Shown here: piece after piece, positions 14,087-21,065 of the stretch
Position numbering within the stretch: position 1 is the stretch's first letter
Layout of the letters: each line of letters opens with the position of its first letter
Source: a virus
Reading direction: 5' to 3' (one strand)
Length of the DNA: 38,413 nucleotides
Virus record (IMG/VR): IMGVR_UViG_3300024999_000226
Coordinates: 1-38,413 of that record
The notes under the pieces: generated by a model
The model's database searches: none
Seen by the model: the letters and a program-made list of their open reading frames with translations, nothing else
Told to the model about the DNA's origin: nothing
Program-made: the position numbers and the translations under genes

Positions 14087-15021
14087 TTCGCGGCTCCCTT
14101 CGGCAGTGCGGCCTCGTCTTGTAACTGTGCCAGCAGCTTTGCCAGCTCAGAGTCAAGGACATCGGTAGGATCCTTCTTGAAGTCAGCGCGACATCTCAAA
14201 TTTAGCGCGTCCACTGGTTTCGTCACGCCAAACGCCCTGTATATGGCCACGATCTCTTTGATCATCTCGGCGCGTGGTTTCGGCGTGATGACCTTCAGGC
14301 CGGGTTGAGGCGTGCCACCCTGGAACCCGTCGAAAGACGTAGGATCTGGATTCTTGGCCGGCGCCGTCGCTGCGCCCGCCTGGTCGGAGCTCTTCGCGGA
14401 CGTGGCCTTCGGGATGATGACTGCCGGCCGCGAGGCTGGCTTCTTGTCCGGATCCAGTCCGAGCGCAGCAGCATCGTCATCGTCTTCGACGTCCTGCGTG
14501 AAGAAGTCGGACGCCGCCGTGGCCATGAGAATGGCTCCGACATAAGCCCGCTTCTGCGCCATCTTCATGAGAGTATTAAGCACGTCGCAAATCGGAGTCG
14601 CCTCGGTTCCTACGCACTCGCGCCGCCCGTTTTTGGTCTCGTAAATCTTGCGCTCTTTGTACTTCTTCTCCTGAGAATTGCAGATGCCTTCGCACTCAGC
14701 GATGACGACCTCTGGATTTCGAAGCAGAAATACGCTCGCCTTGTAGGTGAAGGACGCGAAGTTTTTGTCTCGGTCAAAGGTCTCCCCGGTCCTGCGATAC
14801 TTAACGCCCAGGCCGAAAAGGCGGGCCAGCTTTTCCGCGCCAGGCTTGTACAGCGAGGGCTTATCGGTGCCAGGGATTGTGCCGGCGTCGATATTGGGCC
14901 GAAGTTGAGACTGTACGAACTTGAAGAAAAGCTTTCTCTGTTCAGTCAGAGCGTCAACGTCAGCCTGCGTAATGGGAAGATTGAATCCAACTTCATCGGC
15001 AACGACCAAGTCATTCGACAT
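14083..15021 (-). CDS. Single-strand annealing type recombination protein (putative)
   Basis: This 312-residue protein has the motif GTIPGTDKPSLYKPGAEKLARLFGL near residues 45-70, then a basic domain (KYRRTGETFDRDKNFASFTYK) and ICDVLNTLMKMAQKRAYVGAI. This is the conserved core of a phage family usually placed with Rad52-like/ERF-type annealing proteins. The C-terminal third is low-complexity, Pro/Ala/Lys-rich, with a short helical end. The pairing with an upstream PD-(D/E)XK nuclease is the usual exonuclease-annealase arrangement. The assignment is by motif memory and context. Confidence 0.55.
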   Translation of the reverse strand: MSNDLVVADEVGFNLPITQADVDALTEQRKLFFKFVQSQLRPNIDAGTIPGTDKPSLYKPGAEKLARLFGLGVKYRRTGETFDRDKNFASFTYKASVFLLRNPEVVIAECEGICNSQEKKYKERKIYETKNGRRECVGTEATPICDVLNTLMKMAQKRAYVGAILMATAASDFFTQDVEDDDDAAALGLDPDKKPASRPAVIIPKATSAKSSDQAGAATAPAKNPDPTSFDGFQGGTPQPGLKVITPKPRAEMIKEIVAIYRAFGVTKPVDALNLRCRADFKKDPTDVLDSELAKLLAQLQDEAALPKGAAK

Positions 15022-15024
15022 AAA

Positions 15025-15789
15025 TCACTTTTTTCCTTTGCAGATTGAAAAGTATTCGCAGTATTTCGGGGAGCACTTCCAGTGGCCTTCAGAGATGAGC
15101 AGCGCAACTCCGGCTTGAATTGCCTTGTGGACCTGGGTGATCCCATTGAACAGCCAGGCGTGATCCGTCGCCGTGACTTGTCCAGAGATAGGCTTGTACT
15201 CGGGCGCGAGCTTCACGGTCGGGCGCGTGATGATATCGAAGCGGAATCCGTTCGCCGGTTTCCCTCGGATTGCCTGATACGCGAAGTCATACATGGCGGG
15301 CTGAAAAGCGCCGTTCACTGTGTAGCTGGATGCCCGTTGTCGGGAAGCGGTCTTCGTGTCGCCAATGAAGCCGGCTTTGTCGGTGTAGTCGATCGCGCCG
15401 GCCAGGTCGTACCCCGCATCGGTCTCAATGACGAACTGTTCCTGAACAGTCGCCGGCCGGATCAGGGGCGCGACGTGCTTGTGGTGGAACTCCATCACGC
15501 GGATTGCTGCGTCTTTCGCTGGGCCGGGCTGCTCCTCTTCGTCAAAGACGGTTTCCGGAAGGCGCTTTTCGAATTCCTCCGAACAAGTTTGCAGGACCTG
15601 ATCCAAGGGCATGTCTGCTCCGGACGTCACCTTTTGCGCGAAATTCGCACTCACTCCAGTGTCGACGCAGTTTCCAATCATCGCGGCAGCACTGCCCGGC
15701 ATCTTGATCTTATCGACGTAGCGGAAGACCCAGCTCATTCCACACATCAGAAACATTTTGATTTCAGACTGATGATACTTCGGCCTCAT
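15025..15789 (-). CDS. PD-(D/E)XK nuclease, Cas4/RecB-like with cysteine cluster
   Basis: This 254-residue protein carries YHQSEIKMFLMCGMSWVFRYVDKI at the N-terminus (first Cys), GAIDYTDKAGFIGDTKTASR (catalytic Asp and D-x-K) and VNGAFQPAMYDFAY (QxxxY). At the C-terminus it has CSPKYCEYFSIC, the Cys set that with the N-terminal Cys holds a 4Fe-4S cluster in Cas4/AddB-type nucleases. It is likely the 5'-3' exonuclease that feeds single strands to the annealing protein. Confidence 0.8.
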   Translation of the reverse strand: MRPKYHQSEIKMFLMCGMSWVFRYVDKIKMPGSAAAMIGNCVDTGVSANFAQKVTSGADMPLDQVLQTCSEEFEKRLPETVFDEEEQPGPAKDAAIRVMEFHHKHVAPLIRPATVQEQFVIETDAGYDLAGAIDYTDKAGFIGDTKTASRQRASSYTVNGAFQPAMYDFAYQAIRGKPANGFRFDIITRPTVKLAPEYKPISGQVTATDHAWLFNGITQVHKAIQAGVALLISEGHWKCSPKYCEYFSICKGKK

Positions 15790-15931
15790 ACTGGCGCCTC
15801 TCTTTCGGTTGATCGTTAATATTGCCCCCGCCCAGCCGGCCGATTTGATTTAGTCCCAGAGCGGGTTGTCCACAGCCAGGCTGGGCAGGAGTTTTATCGC
15901 CCGGGGATGGGCAATTCGTTGCGGAGTTCAT
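15764..15931 (-). CDS. Short Gly/Pro-rich protein (55 residues)
   Basis: It starts at ATG 15931 behind GGGGGAAAGCAGC and overlaps both the previous stop (ATGA) and the nuclease start. The sequence is low in hydrophobics (CPSPGDKTPAQPGCGQP) and looks disordered. Ribosome site and coupling support translation; function unknown. Confidence 0.45.
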   Translation of the reverse strand: MNSATNCPSPGDKTPAQPGCGQPALGLNQIGRLGGGNINDQPKERRQYEAEVSSV

Positions 15932-16077
15932 GCTGCTTTCCCCCACAACGCAGGGTCTGTGTTGATGCGCTTGATGGTGTCGGACTCCGAGACTTCCCCG
16001 CGGCGGAAGGAGTCGATCAGAGTCCGCATCGCCGGGAAGTGTTCGTAAAGATCGTTCAGGACTTCGAGAGCGGTCAT
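15928..16077 (-). CDS. Short helical early protein (49 residues)
   Basis: It starts at ATG 16077 with a strong GGAGGTAGTTGTTT. The sequence runs MTALEVLNDLYEHFPAMRTL and on to NTDPALWGKAA, and its stop overlaps the next ATG. It appears to be a small helical protein, the second gene of the early operon after cro. Not recognised. Confidence 0.6.
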   Translation of the reverse strand: MTALEVLNDLYEHFPAMRTLIDSFRRGEVSESDTIKRINTDPALWGKAA

Positions 16078-16175
16078 AAACAACTACCTCCATTGAATAA
16101 ACCAACCCACTCGCGCCGAGAGGGCGCACCACCGCGATCGCGCTTTTGACGTTGCGCACCGCAAAGAAACTTGTT

Positions 16176-16188
16176 ATGACGCAATGCG
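16176..16188. promoter_or_regulatory. Inverted repeat GACGC-AAT-GCGTC, candidate operator
   Basis: Half-sites GACGC and GCGTC are separated by 3 nt just downstream of the Cro-like gene. They share the GACGC core with the TTGACGC/GCGTCAA pair in the cI-cro intergenic region, so the same regulator may bind both. Confidence 0.4.
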
Positions 16189-16192
16189 TCCG

Positions 16193-16432
16193 TTAGGCCG
16201 TCCGCTTGTTGGCCTCAGGGAAGCACTCGTTAGCCATCTCCAGTGCCTCCCCCTTGCCCACCCCGCACGCCAATGCGAGATTGTAGGCATCGTGAGACGA
16301 GGGGAAACCCTTTTGCAGCCACCGCTCAATAGTTCGTTGGCTGCGACCGGCTGCCATGGATAGCTTTGCCATCCCAGCGATTCCGTTTAGGGTCAGGTAT
16401 TGTCGTACTGCTTTTGTCAACCTCATGCTCAT
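16193..16432 (-). CDS. Cro-like HTH regulator
   Basis: This 79-residue protein has a helix-turn-helix (MAKLSMAAGRSQRTIERWLQKGFP, then AYNLALACGVG). It is the first gene of the leftward early operon and diverges from the repressor at 16525. There is no Shine-Dalgarno at ATG 16432. A -10 at 16444..16439 would place the transcript start on the ATG itself, so the mRNA may be leaderless. A second ATG 6 nt later is possible. Position and size fit a Cro/YdaS type switch protein. Confidence 0.7.
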   Translation of the reverse strand: MSMRLTKAVRQYLTLNGIAGMAKLSMAAGRSQRTIERWLQKGFPSSHDAYNLALACGVGKGEALEMANECFPEANKRTA

Positions 16433-16433
16433 A

Positions 16434-16502
16434 GCGTCAAGTTACGCCATTGCCGTGCGATTTGCAAGAAAATTTCCGTTGATGCCGTAAGATTTTTGAC
16501 GC
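16434..16502. promoter_or_regulatory. cI-cro operator region with nested inverted repeats
   Basis: GCGTCAA (16434..16440) faces TTGACGC (16496..16502), a perfect 7-bp inverted pair. Inside it TTACGCCAT (16442..16450) faces ATGCCGTAA (16482..16490), 8 of 9 complementary. The whole region is therefore roughly symmetric, as expected for regulator sites serving two divergent promoters. Confidence 0.5.
16439..16467 (-). promoter_or_regulatory. Candidate leftward early promoter
   Basis: On the minus strand: TTGCAA (16467..16462), 17-nt spacer, TAACTT (16444..16439). The hexamers are moderate matches. The predicted start coincides with the cro ATG. The promoter is embedded in the symmetric operator sequences described beside it. 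Confidence 0.4.
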
Positions 16503-16524
16503 CAAAATATGTAGGATTTAAGCA

Positions 16525-16884
16525 TTGAATAAGATTAACCAAACCTTCATCGCGAACCTGAAGGCGAGGATGGAAGAGCTGGGACTTAAGGTCCCGGGCC
16601 TTGCAAAACGGACTGGACTGTCCGCATCAGGTTTATATGGCGTTCTCGATGGGTCCAACTGGCCTCAACCGGATAACCTCGACCGAATTGCCAGCGCTTT
16701 GGGCACTACCGTAGCTGCGCTTTTCACCGGTCCAGACGACAAACCGCCAACGCCTACCGCAAAGGAATCTTTCGCGCTTATACGAAATCTGCTTAACGAC
16801 CGCGCTTTTTTCGAGCAGATTTGTACGATTGCTTCTGTTTTTCCAGAGCCATCAAAACGGAAACCAGATCCCGATAAGCCGTAG
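16525..16884 (+). CDS. CI-like XRE-family repressor
   Basis: This 119-residue protein starts at TTG 16525 (TAGGA 9 nt upstream). A clear XRE HTH fills residues 10-60 (LKARMEELGLKVPGLAKRTGLSASGLYGVLDG, then LDRIASALGTTVAALF). The C-terminal 50 residues are helical with a Pro/Lys tail. No LexA-type Ser/Lys peptidase is present, so induction would need another route than RecA-stimulated self-cleavage. It diverges from the Cro-like gene. Confidence 0.75.
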   Translation: MNKINQTFIANLKARMEELGLKVPGLAKRTGLSASGLYGVLDGSNWPQPDNLDRIASALGTTVAALFTGPDDKPPTPTAKESFALIRNLLNDRAFFEQICTIASVFPEPSKRKPDPDKP

Positions 16885-16960
16885 CCATTTCTTTCTGAGC
16901 TCCTGTGAAGAGAGCTTGAACTTCCCTCGCGAACTCCAATTTGCACCGAATACACTTCAT
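16793..16960 (-). CDS. Possible small protein antisense to the repressor 3' end
   Basis: This 55-residue ORF starts at ATG 16960 with AAGGGGAATGCC upstream. The sequence begins MKCIRCKLEFAREVQ (one CxxC) and continues as a helix with a basic tail (SYKSARKKRGR). It overlaps the last 92 nt of the repressor on the opposite strand. The good ribosome site and sensible composition favour a real gene, but nothing else does. Confidence 0.35.
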   Translation of the reverse strand: MKCIRCKLEFAREVQALFTGAQKEMATAYRDLVSVLMALEKQKQSYKSARKKRGR

Positions 16961-17206
16961 GGCATTCCCCTTGCTGTCGATAAACCATTGTGGTGGAACC
17001 GTGCCGAAATCACGGGGAAACCGCTTGGGGCTGGCGTTCCTAAAGCGCTTTGCGTGGAACGTTCCAGGGCGTCAGCCCGACATTTTCATCTACTGTTTCG
17101 GCTGAAAATCAGGTTACTTTAGCAATTATGTGGAATGGAATACTTTTGACAGTCTCATCATGTGGAGATGATTACAGATTCTGACAGGCTCTCATAATCT
17201 GGTAGG

Positions 17207-17401
17207 ATGCCTAAAATCATCCTGGATGAAGTGCTGAAACGGAAAAAGATCTCAAAGCGGCAGTTTTCGCGAATGCTGGGACTCTCTGCATATCACAATG
17301 TATTTCGTTTATTTCACGCCGACCACAACCCCCGTTTTTCAACGCTTGTTAAATGGGCAAGGCTGCTCAAGGTTAAGGTCCGCGACCTGATCAAAGAGTA
17401 G
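17207..17401 (+). CDS. Small XRE HTH protein
   Basis: This 64-residue protein is a single HTH domain: LKRKKISKRQFSRMLGLSAYHNVFRLF, then STLVKWARLLKVKVRDLI. The 246-nt gap before it has a consensus TTGACA at about 17144 without a convincing -10, and an imperfect palindrome (ATCATGTGGAGATGAT). It may regulate itself or the following lipoprotein. Ribosome site is poor (GGTAGG abuts the ATG). Confidence 0.65.
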   Translation: MPKIILDEVLKRKKISKRQFSRMLGLSAYHNVFRLFHADHNPRFSTLVKWARLLKVKVRDLIKE

Positions 17402-17452
17402 TGTCAAAATAAACGCACTTCATTCCTCCCGGAATATGCCGATAATGAGGGA

Positions 17453-17839
17453 ATGAAGACACTACTTTTGATTGTGATGGTGGGGTTCTCTGGGTGTGCA
17501 ACGATCGCTCAAAGCGGGCCGGACAAGATACCAGTAGACTCCAACCCACAGGGCGCCACAGTGTACCTGGACGGTACGCCAGTCGGTAACACCCCAATGG
17601 TCATCAACGTTGGGCGCAAGGACGAATGCGTTATTGAAATCAAGCTCGATGGATACGAAACATATAGAGTAGATCGCAGCAAAACCGTTTCTGGGTGGGT
17701 GTTTGGAAACCTCTTGTGGGGTCCCGCAGCATACATTGCACTTGGAATAGATCTTATAACCTCAAATCAAGGCCATTACTCTGAGGACCCAGTTCTGGCT
17801 GCAATGATTCAGCACAGAGCGCCCGCCAGCACAAAATAG
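17453..17839 (+). CDS. PEGA-domain lipoprotein
   Basis: This 128-residue protein has a lipoprotein signal (MKTLLLIVMVGFSGC; lipobox FSGC, lipidated Cys at 15). A PEGA-type beta domain follows (SNPQGATVYLDGTPVGNTPM, LDGYETY), then a hydrophobic segment typical of the family (GWVFGNLLWGPAAYIALGIDLI). It lies next to the repressor on the plus strand, so it is probably expressed in the lysogen. Superinfection exclusion or another surface effect is a reasonable inference. Confidence 0.8.
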   Translation: MKTLLLIVMVGFSGCATIAQSGPDKIPVDSNPQGATVYLDGTPVGNTPMVINVGRKDECVIEIKLDGYETYRVDRSKTVSGWVFGNLLWGPAAYIALGIDLITSNQGHYSEDPVLAAMIQHRAPASTK

Positions 17840-17884
17840 CCGTTTTTCTTTGATTTGCCACTCCCTTCGGCGTACCCATTCCCC

Positions 17885-18184
17885 ATGTCTCGGGGGTCGC
17901 TTTATCCTTGGATTTTGGGTGCGTGCATCGGTTATTCCGCGGCCTCGTTTATGGAGCGGGACACGTGCAAAACCAAGACGGCAAAGCTCTATGCAGACAT
18001 GGTCGAATGCGCCACGATTGTTCACAACGCCATGCAGGCGGAACCCCACGCGCCGGCCACGGCAAACAGCGAGCTTTCAATGAAGTTCACGGCCGGCAAC
18101 ACGACCTATCGCCTTCAGTGCTCGCACCAGGACGACGGCAACAGCCGATGCGCACTCGCTGCGCCTACGCCCGAGGCTCCCTAG
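17885..18184 (+). CDS. Hypothetical membrane-anchored protein
   Basis: This 99-residue ORF from ATG 17885 has an N-terminal hydrophobic segment (LYPWILGACIGYSAASF), then a polar domain with four cysteines (RDTCKTK, VECATI, LQCSHQ, SRCALA). It is downstream of the PEGA lipoprotein in the same direction. No clear Shine-Dalgarno; an earlier ATG at 17855 is in frame. Confidence 0.5.
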   Translation: MSRGSLYPWILGACIGYSAASFMERDTCKTKTAKLYADMVECATIVHNAMQAEPHAPATANSELSMKFTAGNTTYRLQCSHQDDGNSRCALAAPTPEAP

Positions 18185-18416
18185 CGTCCTTCTGCTCGCG
18201 CATCCACGCCGCAGCGTCATCAAGCACTTTGGGCTTTTTGCGTTCTTTTTGGCGCCTAAGCAGTAATGGCCCGCCCGGCACAGCAACAGGGGGTTGATGA
18301 GGATCCCGCTCTAGATATCGCATACACAACGCACGAGCGACGACCCACCCACTCAGCGCGCTTAACGCTAAACAGATGAGCGTCCAGATAACGACCGTCC
18401 CGATAGTAAAAGTCAC
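18165..18416 (-). CDS. Small N-terminally anchored membrane protein
   Basis: This 83-residue protein starts at GTG 18416 with GAGGG 8 nt upstream. The N-terminal membrane helix is TIGTVVIWTLICLALSALSGWVVA, followed by a basic cytoplasmic tail (RRQKERKKPK). It overlaps the last 161 nt of the acetyltransferase in another frame and its end overlaps the plus-strand gene by 20 nt. It reads like a genuine small membrane protein, which makes the long acetyltransferase tail suspect. Confidence 0.55.
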   Translation of the reverse strand: MTFTIGTVVIWTLICLALSALSGWVVARALCMRYLERDPHQPPVAVPGGPLLLRRQKERKKPKVLDDAAAWMREQKDAREPRA

Positions 18417-18858
18417 GCCTTACGCCCTCTTTCTGGAATCCAATTTTCTCAAACATCCGGCACGCTGCATTGCCTTCGAAAGACTCGCCCCATACGAGAT
18501 TAATCCCAAGCGTGTCAAACGCATGATCTAGAAGGGTTTGCAGCGCTTGCGATCCGAGCCCCTCGCCCTGGTGGTCCGGCGCGATGTACAAAGAGAATTC
18601 CGCCCGGTGATTCCAGGGGTCGATCGACGTAAGCCCGCAGACACCGACAGCCACGTTCCCAGAGTTGTAAATCATGTACATCTTGATTGCGGGATCCTCG
18701 GACTGTTTCCTAAACCACCGCTCTTGATCTACGTCTGAAATCAAGTCGTTCTGCCGGCAGGTTTTCCAAACGCGGTAATCATTTCTCCACGTCCGGAGCG
18801 TTTCATTGTGTCCGCTGTCGATGGGCCCCAGTCTTACGCCGCGCCCGTGATCAATCAT
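18256..18858 (-). CDS. GNAT acetyltransferase, PseH-like
   Basis: This 200-residue protein starts at ATG 18858 behind CGGAGATGATGAA. The GNAT core is clear: RLGPIDSGHNETLRTWRND, then FSLYIAPDHQGEGLGSQAL (acetyl-CoA loop QGEGLGS) and GNAACRMFEKIGFQKEGV near the end. This order and FSLYI-type strand are those of PseH/RimJ-like sugar N-acetyltransferases. These acetylate the C4 amine of UDP-4-amino-4,6-dideoxy sugars in pseudaminic and legionaminic acid synthesis. The family normally ends about residue 170; the last 30 residues (Cys/Arg-rich) overlap another gene and may be a read-on tail. It closes the sugar cluster. Confidence 0.8.
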   Translation of the reverse strand: MIDHGRGVRLGPIDSGHNETLRTWRNDYRVWKTCRQNDLISDVDQERWFRKQSEDPAIKMYMIYNSGNVAVGVCGLTSIDPWNHRAEFSLYIAPDHQGEGLGSQALQTLLDHAFDTLGINLVWGESFEGNAACRMFEKIGFQKEGVRRDFYYRDGRYLDAHLFSVKRAEWVGRRSCVVYAISRAGSSSTPCCCAGRAITA

Positions 18859-19145
18859 TTCATCATCTCCGCCACGGTTCGAGCCAACTTGACGACGTCA
18901 AGGATATTGGCGTTTTCACCGTCTGTAATTCCAACCCAAGCCTTGAGCTCTGCCTTGTACTCTTCTTTTCGCTTAGTGAGCTCTTGGGCTGCCGCGTCGA
19001 TTTTGTCTTGATACTCTTTTTCAAGTTCGCTTTTTTTCTGGGTGAACTCTTGGACGATTTCGCGCTTTTTGCCCTCGAAGATTGCGGCAAGGTCTGTGAT
19101 TTCTTCCTGACGTTTCGTGAAATGCTCGATTTTTTCATTGATCAT
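18855..19145 (-). CDS. Coiled-coil protein inside the sugar cluster
   Basis: This 96-residue protein starts at ATG 19145 after GAGGAAACT. It is a continuous coiled coil rich in Lys/Glu/Gln (REIVQEFTQKKSELEKEYQDK). Its ends overlap the aminotransferase stop and the acetyltransferase start, both as ATGA. No function recognised. It is the only non-enzyme in the cluster. Confidence 0.65.
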   Translation of the reverse strand: MINEKIEHFTKRQEEITDLAAIFEGKKREIVQEFTQKKSELEKEYQDKIDAAAQELTKRKEEYKAELKAWVGITDGENANILDVVKLARTVAEMMK

Positions 19146-20374
19146 AGTTTCCTCATTTTTGCCGCAAACGGCGTTGTTGGCATGTCGCCGGTTAGTTTCA
19201 CACTCCCGGTTTTGATTCGGGTCAAAACGTCTTGAGACGTGCTCAAAACCTCATCCATCACGTCGATGTGAGGGAAGTTGAAGAACCAACTAGGTCCGAA
19301 AATCACACCCGCGCGGCACATCTCCTGCCAGAACAGCGCCTTCACGAGTTCGTCACCCTTAAACGCTCCCCGGGTCGCGTAACCGTCGATCCGAAGTTTG
19401 TCCGGCCACATCGCATTAAACAGCGTCATGAACCGCCACCCCTTTTCCCAGAGGTGCCCAATATCGTACTTACCCGACTGGAGCAGGGTCATGGTTTTGA
19501 GCGCAGCCGCAAGCGACAAAGTTTCCCCAGCAAACGTGGAGCTGACGAACCACTCCCCGCAGTCCATGACCGCAGCCCGCCCCCCAACGACAGAAATGGG
19601 CATTCCGTTCCCCATGGCCTTACCCAGGCAGATCAGATCAGGCGTGATGCCCCAAAACCTCGAGACGCAGTATTTCTCGAACCGGAAACCTGTGATTACT
19701 TCGTCGAAAATCAGCAACGCACCGGACTCGTCGCATTTCTGGCGCAGAGCCTTTAACCACTCAATGCGATCCTTTGAGCCATCAAGAATAATCGGTTCAA
19801 CGATGACGCCGGCCACACCAGAAAAGTCCTGTGCGCCGAGCACATGAATCGCCTGCGGCATCGGAACGCCGAGCGCCGGCGGAGTAAGGGACACAAAGCC
19901 GTCATGCCATCCGTGATAGCCATCGCTTAAAATCAGATCCCGGCCGGTCTTTGCTCGAGCAATTCGCACCGCCGCCGAACAAGCATCACTGCCGGTTTTC
20001 AAAAACCGAATTTTGTCGATAAACGGAAACAGCTCTTTCACCTTCTCGGCAGTCCGCACCTCGAGGTCAGTTCCTAGCGACAGCGTTGCACCGCGGTTCG
20101 CCTGTTCCGCCATGGCTTGGTTTATCTCTGTATTTGCATACCCGAGGAGGTTCGACCCGAGCCCACAGATGAAATCAACGTACTTTTTCCCGTCGGTGTC
20201 CCATACGTGGCACCCCTGCCCCCTCGCAAGATGCGTTGGGTAGACTCCGTTGACAAGGCAGATCGGGCGCTTGCTGTTGGTCAGCGAGCCGTGAGCAATC
20301 GACTCCTCGGCTCTGTTTTGCCAGGTTTGATTCGTTTTTAATTCCTTAAAATCTGTGAACCGATTGTTTTCCAT
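19142..20374 (-). CDS. Class III PLP aminotransferase (glutamate-1-semialdehyde aminomutase-like)
   Basis: This 410-residue protein starts at ATG 20374 behind GGAGAAATTAC. The motifs are GCHVWDTDGKKYVDFICGLG, the phosphate-binding RFLKTGSDACSAAVRIAR, DGYHGWHDG, LLIFDEVITGFR (Asp to pyridine N) and ICLGKAMGNGMP (Schiff-base Lys). This is fold type I, class III. Ordinary PseC/LegC are DegT-family enzymes, so this is a different solution. HemL-like aminotransferases do occur beside SpsF and NeuB homologues in bacterial glycan islands. It likely aminates a keto-sugar made by the dehydratase at 21673. Confidence 0.85.
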   Translation of the reverse strand: MENNRFTDFKELKTNQTWQNRAEESIAHGSLTNSKRPICLVNGVYPTHLARGQGCHVWDTDGKKYVDFICGLGSNLLGYANTEINQAMAEQANRGATLSLGTDLEVRTAEKVKELFPFIDKIRFLKTGSDACSAAVRIARAKTGRDLILSDGYHGWHDGFVSLTPPALGVPMPQAIHVLGAQDFSGVAGVIVEPIILDGSKDRIEWLKALRQKCDESGALLIFDEVITGFRFEKYCVSRFWGITPDLICLGKAMGNGMPISVVGGRAAVMDCGEWFVSSTFAGETLSLAAALKTMTLLQSGKYDIGHLWEKGWRFMTLFNAMWPDKLRIDGYATRGAFKGDELVKALFWQEMCRAGVIFGPSWFFNFPHIDVMDEVLSTSQDVLTRIKTGSVKLTGDMPTTPFAAKMRKL

Positions 20375-21065
20375 GTAATTTCTCCGCTGTATCAATGGCC
20401 ATTTTCACGCGGTCGTATGCTGCACGAACGCGCTCAAGGTCTTCGATGGTATCAACTGACAACTTAAGATTCGACTGGTCGAGGTGCCCGATGACGTGCC
20501 CCACGCGTGCCCACTCTGGGGGGTTGGATCTCGCGTAGGTGGTCACGTGCTCGCGGTCCTTCGGTTCCGTGGCGTTTTTCAGCATGTAGTCGAGCATTCG
20601 GCGGGAAATAACCTCGCAATCAACTCCGTCAATAGAAGTTCTGCACTGCTCGTCCACGTTTGAAACGTAGTCATAGGCGTTAATCGTCGCTACCTTGATG
20701 TGTTTTGTGATCAGGTAGGGCGGAATCAGGGGGCAATCAGCCGTGATGCGGACGATGTAGTCGGCCCCAGTCCTGTCCGCGAGAATCCCGTAGCGCGCAA
20801 GAACGTCATGTTCCGGCCCCTCGATGATGATGGATTTCTTCTTGAACGCGGGAATGATCTCGTCTCCCGAAGGTACGGCGAGGGCCACCTTCACGAGGAC
20901 GTGCGTCTTGTGGGTGTGGTTGTTCATGTAGAACGCTGCTCGATCACACGAGTCAATGACATGCTTTAGGATGGGCTTTCCGTCGATGGTTTCAAACACC
21001 TTCCGTGGAAACCGCGTGGACGTGGAACGAGCCTGAATCCCGATGACTACTGTTGTGTATTCCAT
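20346..21065 (-). CDS. SpsF/NeuA-like cytidylyltransferase
   Basis: This 239-residue protein shows the CMP-sugar synthetase signature VVIGIQARSTSTRFPRKVF, a P-loop-like nucleotide site with K, and HDVLARYGILADRTGADYIVRITADCPLI (metal-binding D-C-P). Family members activate 3-deoxy-sugar acids (Neu5Ac, legionaminic, pseudaminic, Kdo) with CTP. SpsF forms are those of polysaccharide and spore-coat clusters. It overlaps the aminotransferase by 29 nt and the oxidoreductase by 19 nt, so it is one operon. Confidence 0.87.
   Translation of the reverse strand: MEYTTVVIGIQARSTSTRFPRKVFETIDGKPILKHVIDSCDRAAFYMNNHTHKTHVLVKVALAVPSGDEIIPAFKKKSIIIEGPEHDVLARYGILADRTGADYIVRITADCPLIPPYLITKHIKVATINAYDYVSNVDEQCRTSIDGVDCEVISRRMLDYMLKNATEPKDREHVTTYARSNPPEWARVGHVIGHLDQSNLKLSVDTIEDLERVRAAYDRVKMAIDTAEKLHGKQSVHRF

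Noticed and set aside
13352-14308. Long plus-strand frame opposite the coiled-coil gene
   Set aside because: It is a Leu/Gly/Phe-rich shadow caused by the biased Glu/Ala/Arg coding strand; no start signal.
15082-15819. 245-codon plus-strand frame
   Set aside because: It is antisense to the Cas4-like nuclease, which has clear motifs; the antisense frame has none.
16665-16988. Longer minus frame across the repressor
   Set aside because: Its start has no ribosome site; the better antisense candidate is the different frame at 16793..16960.
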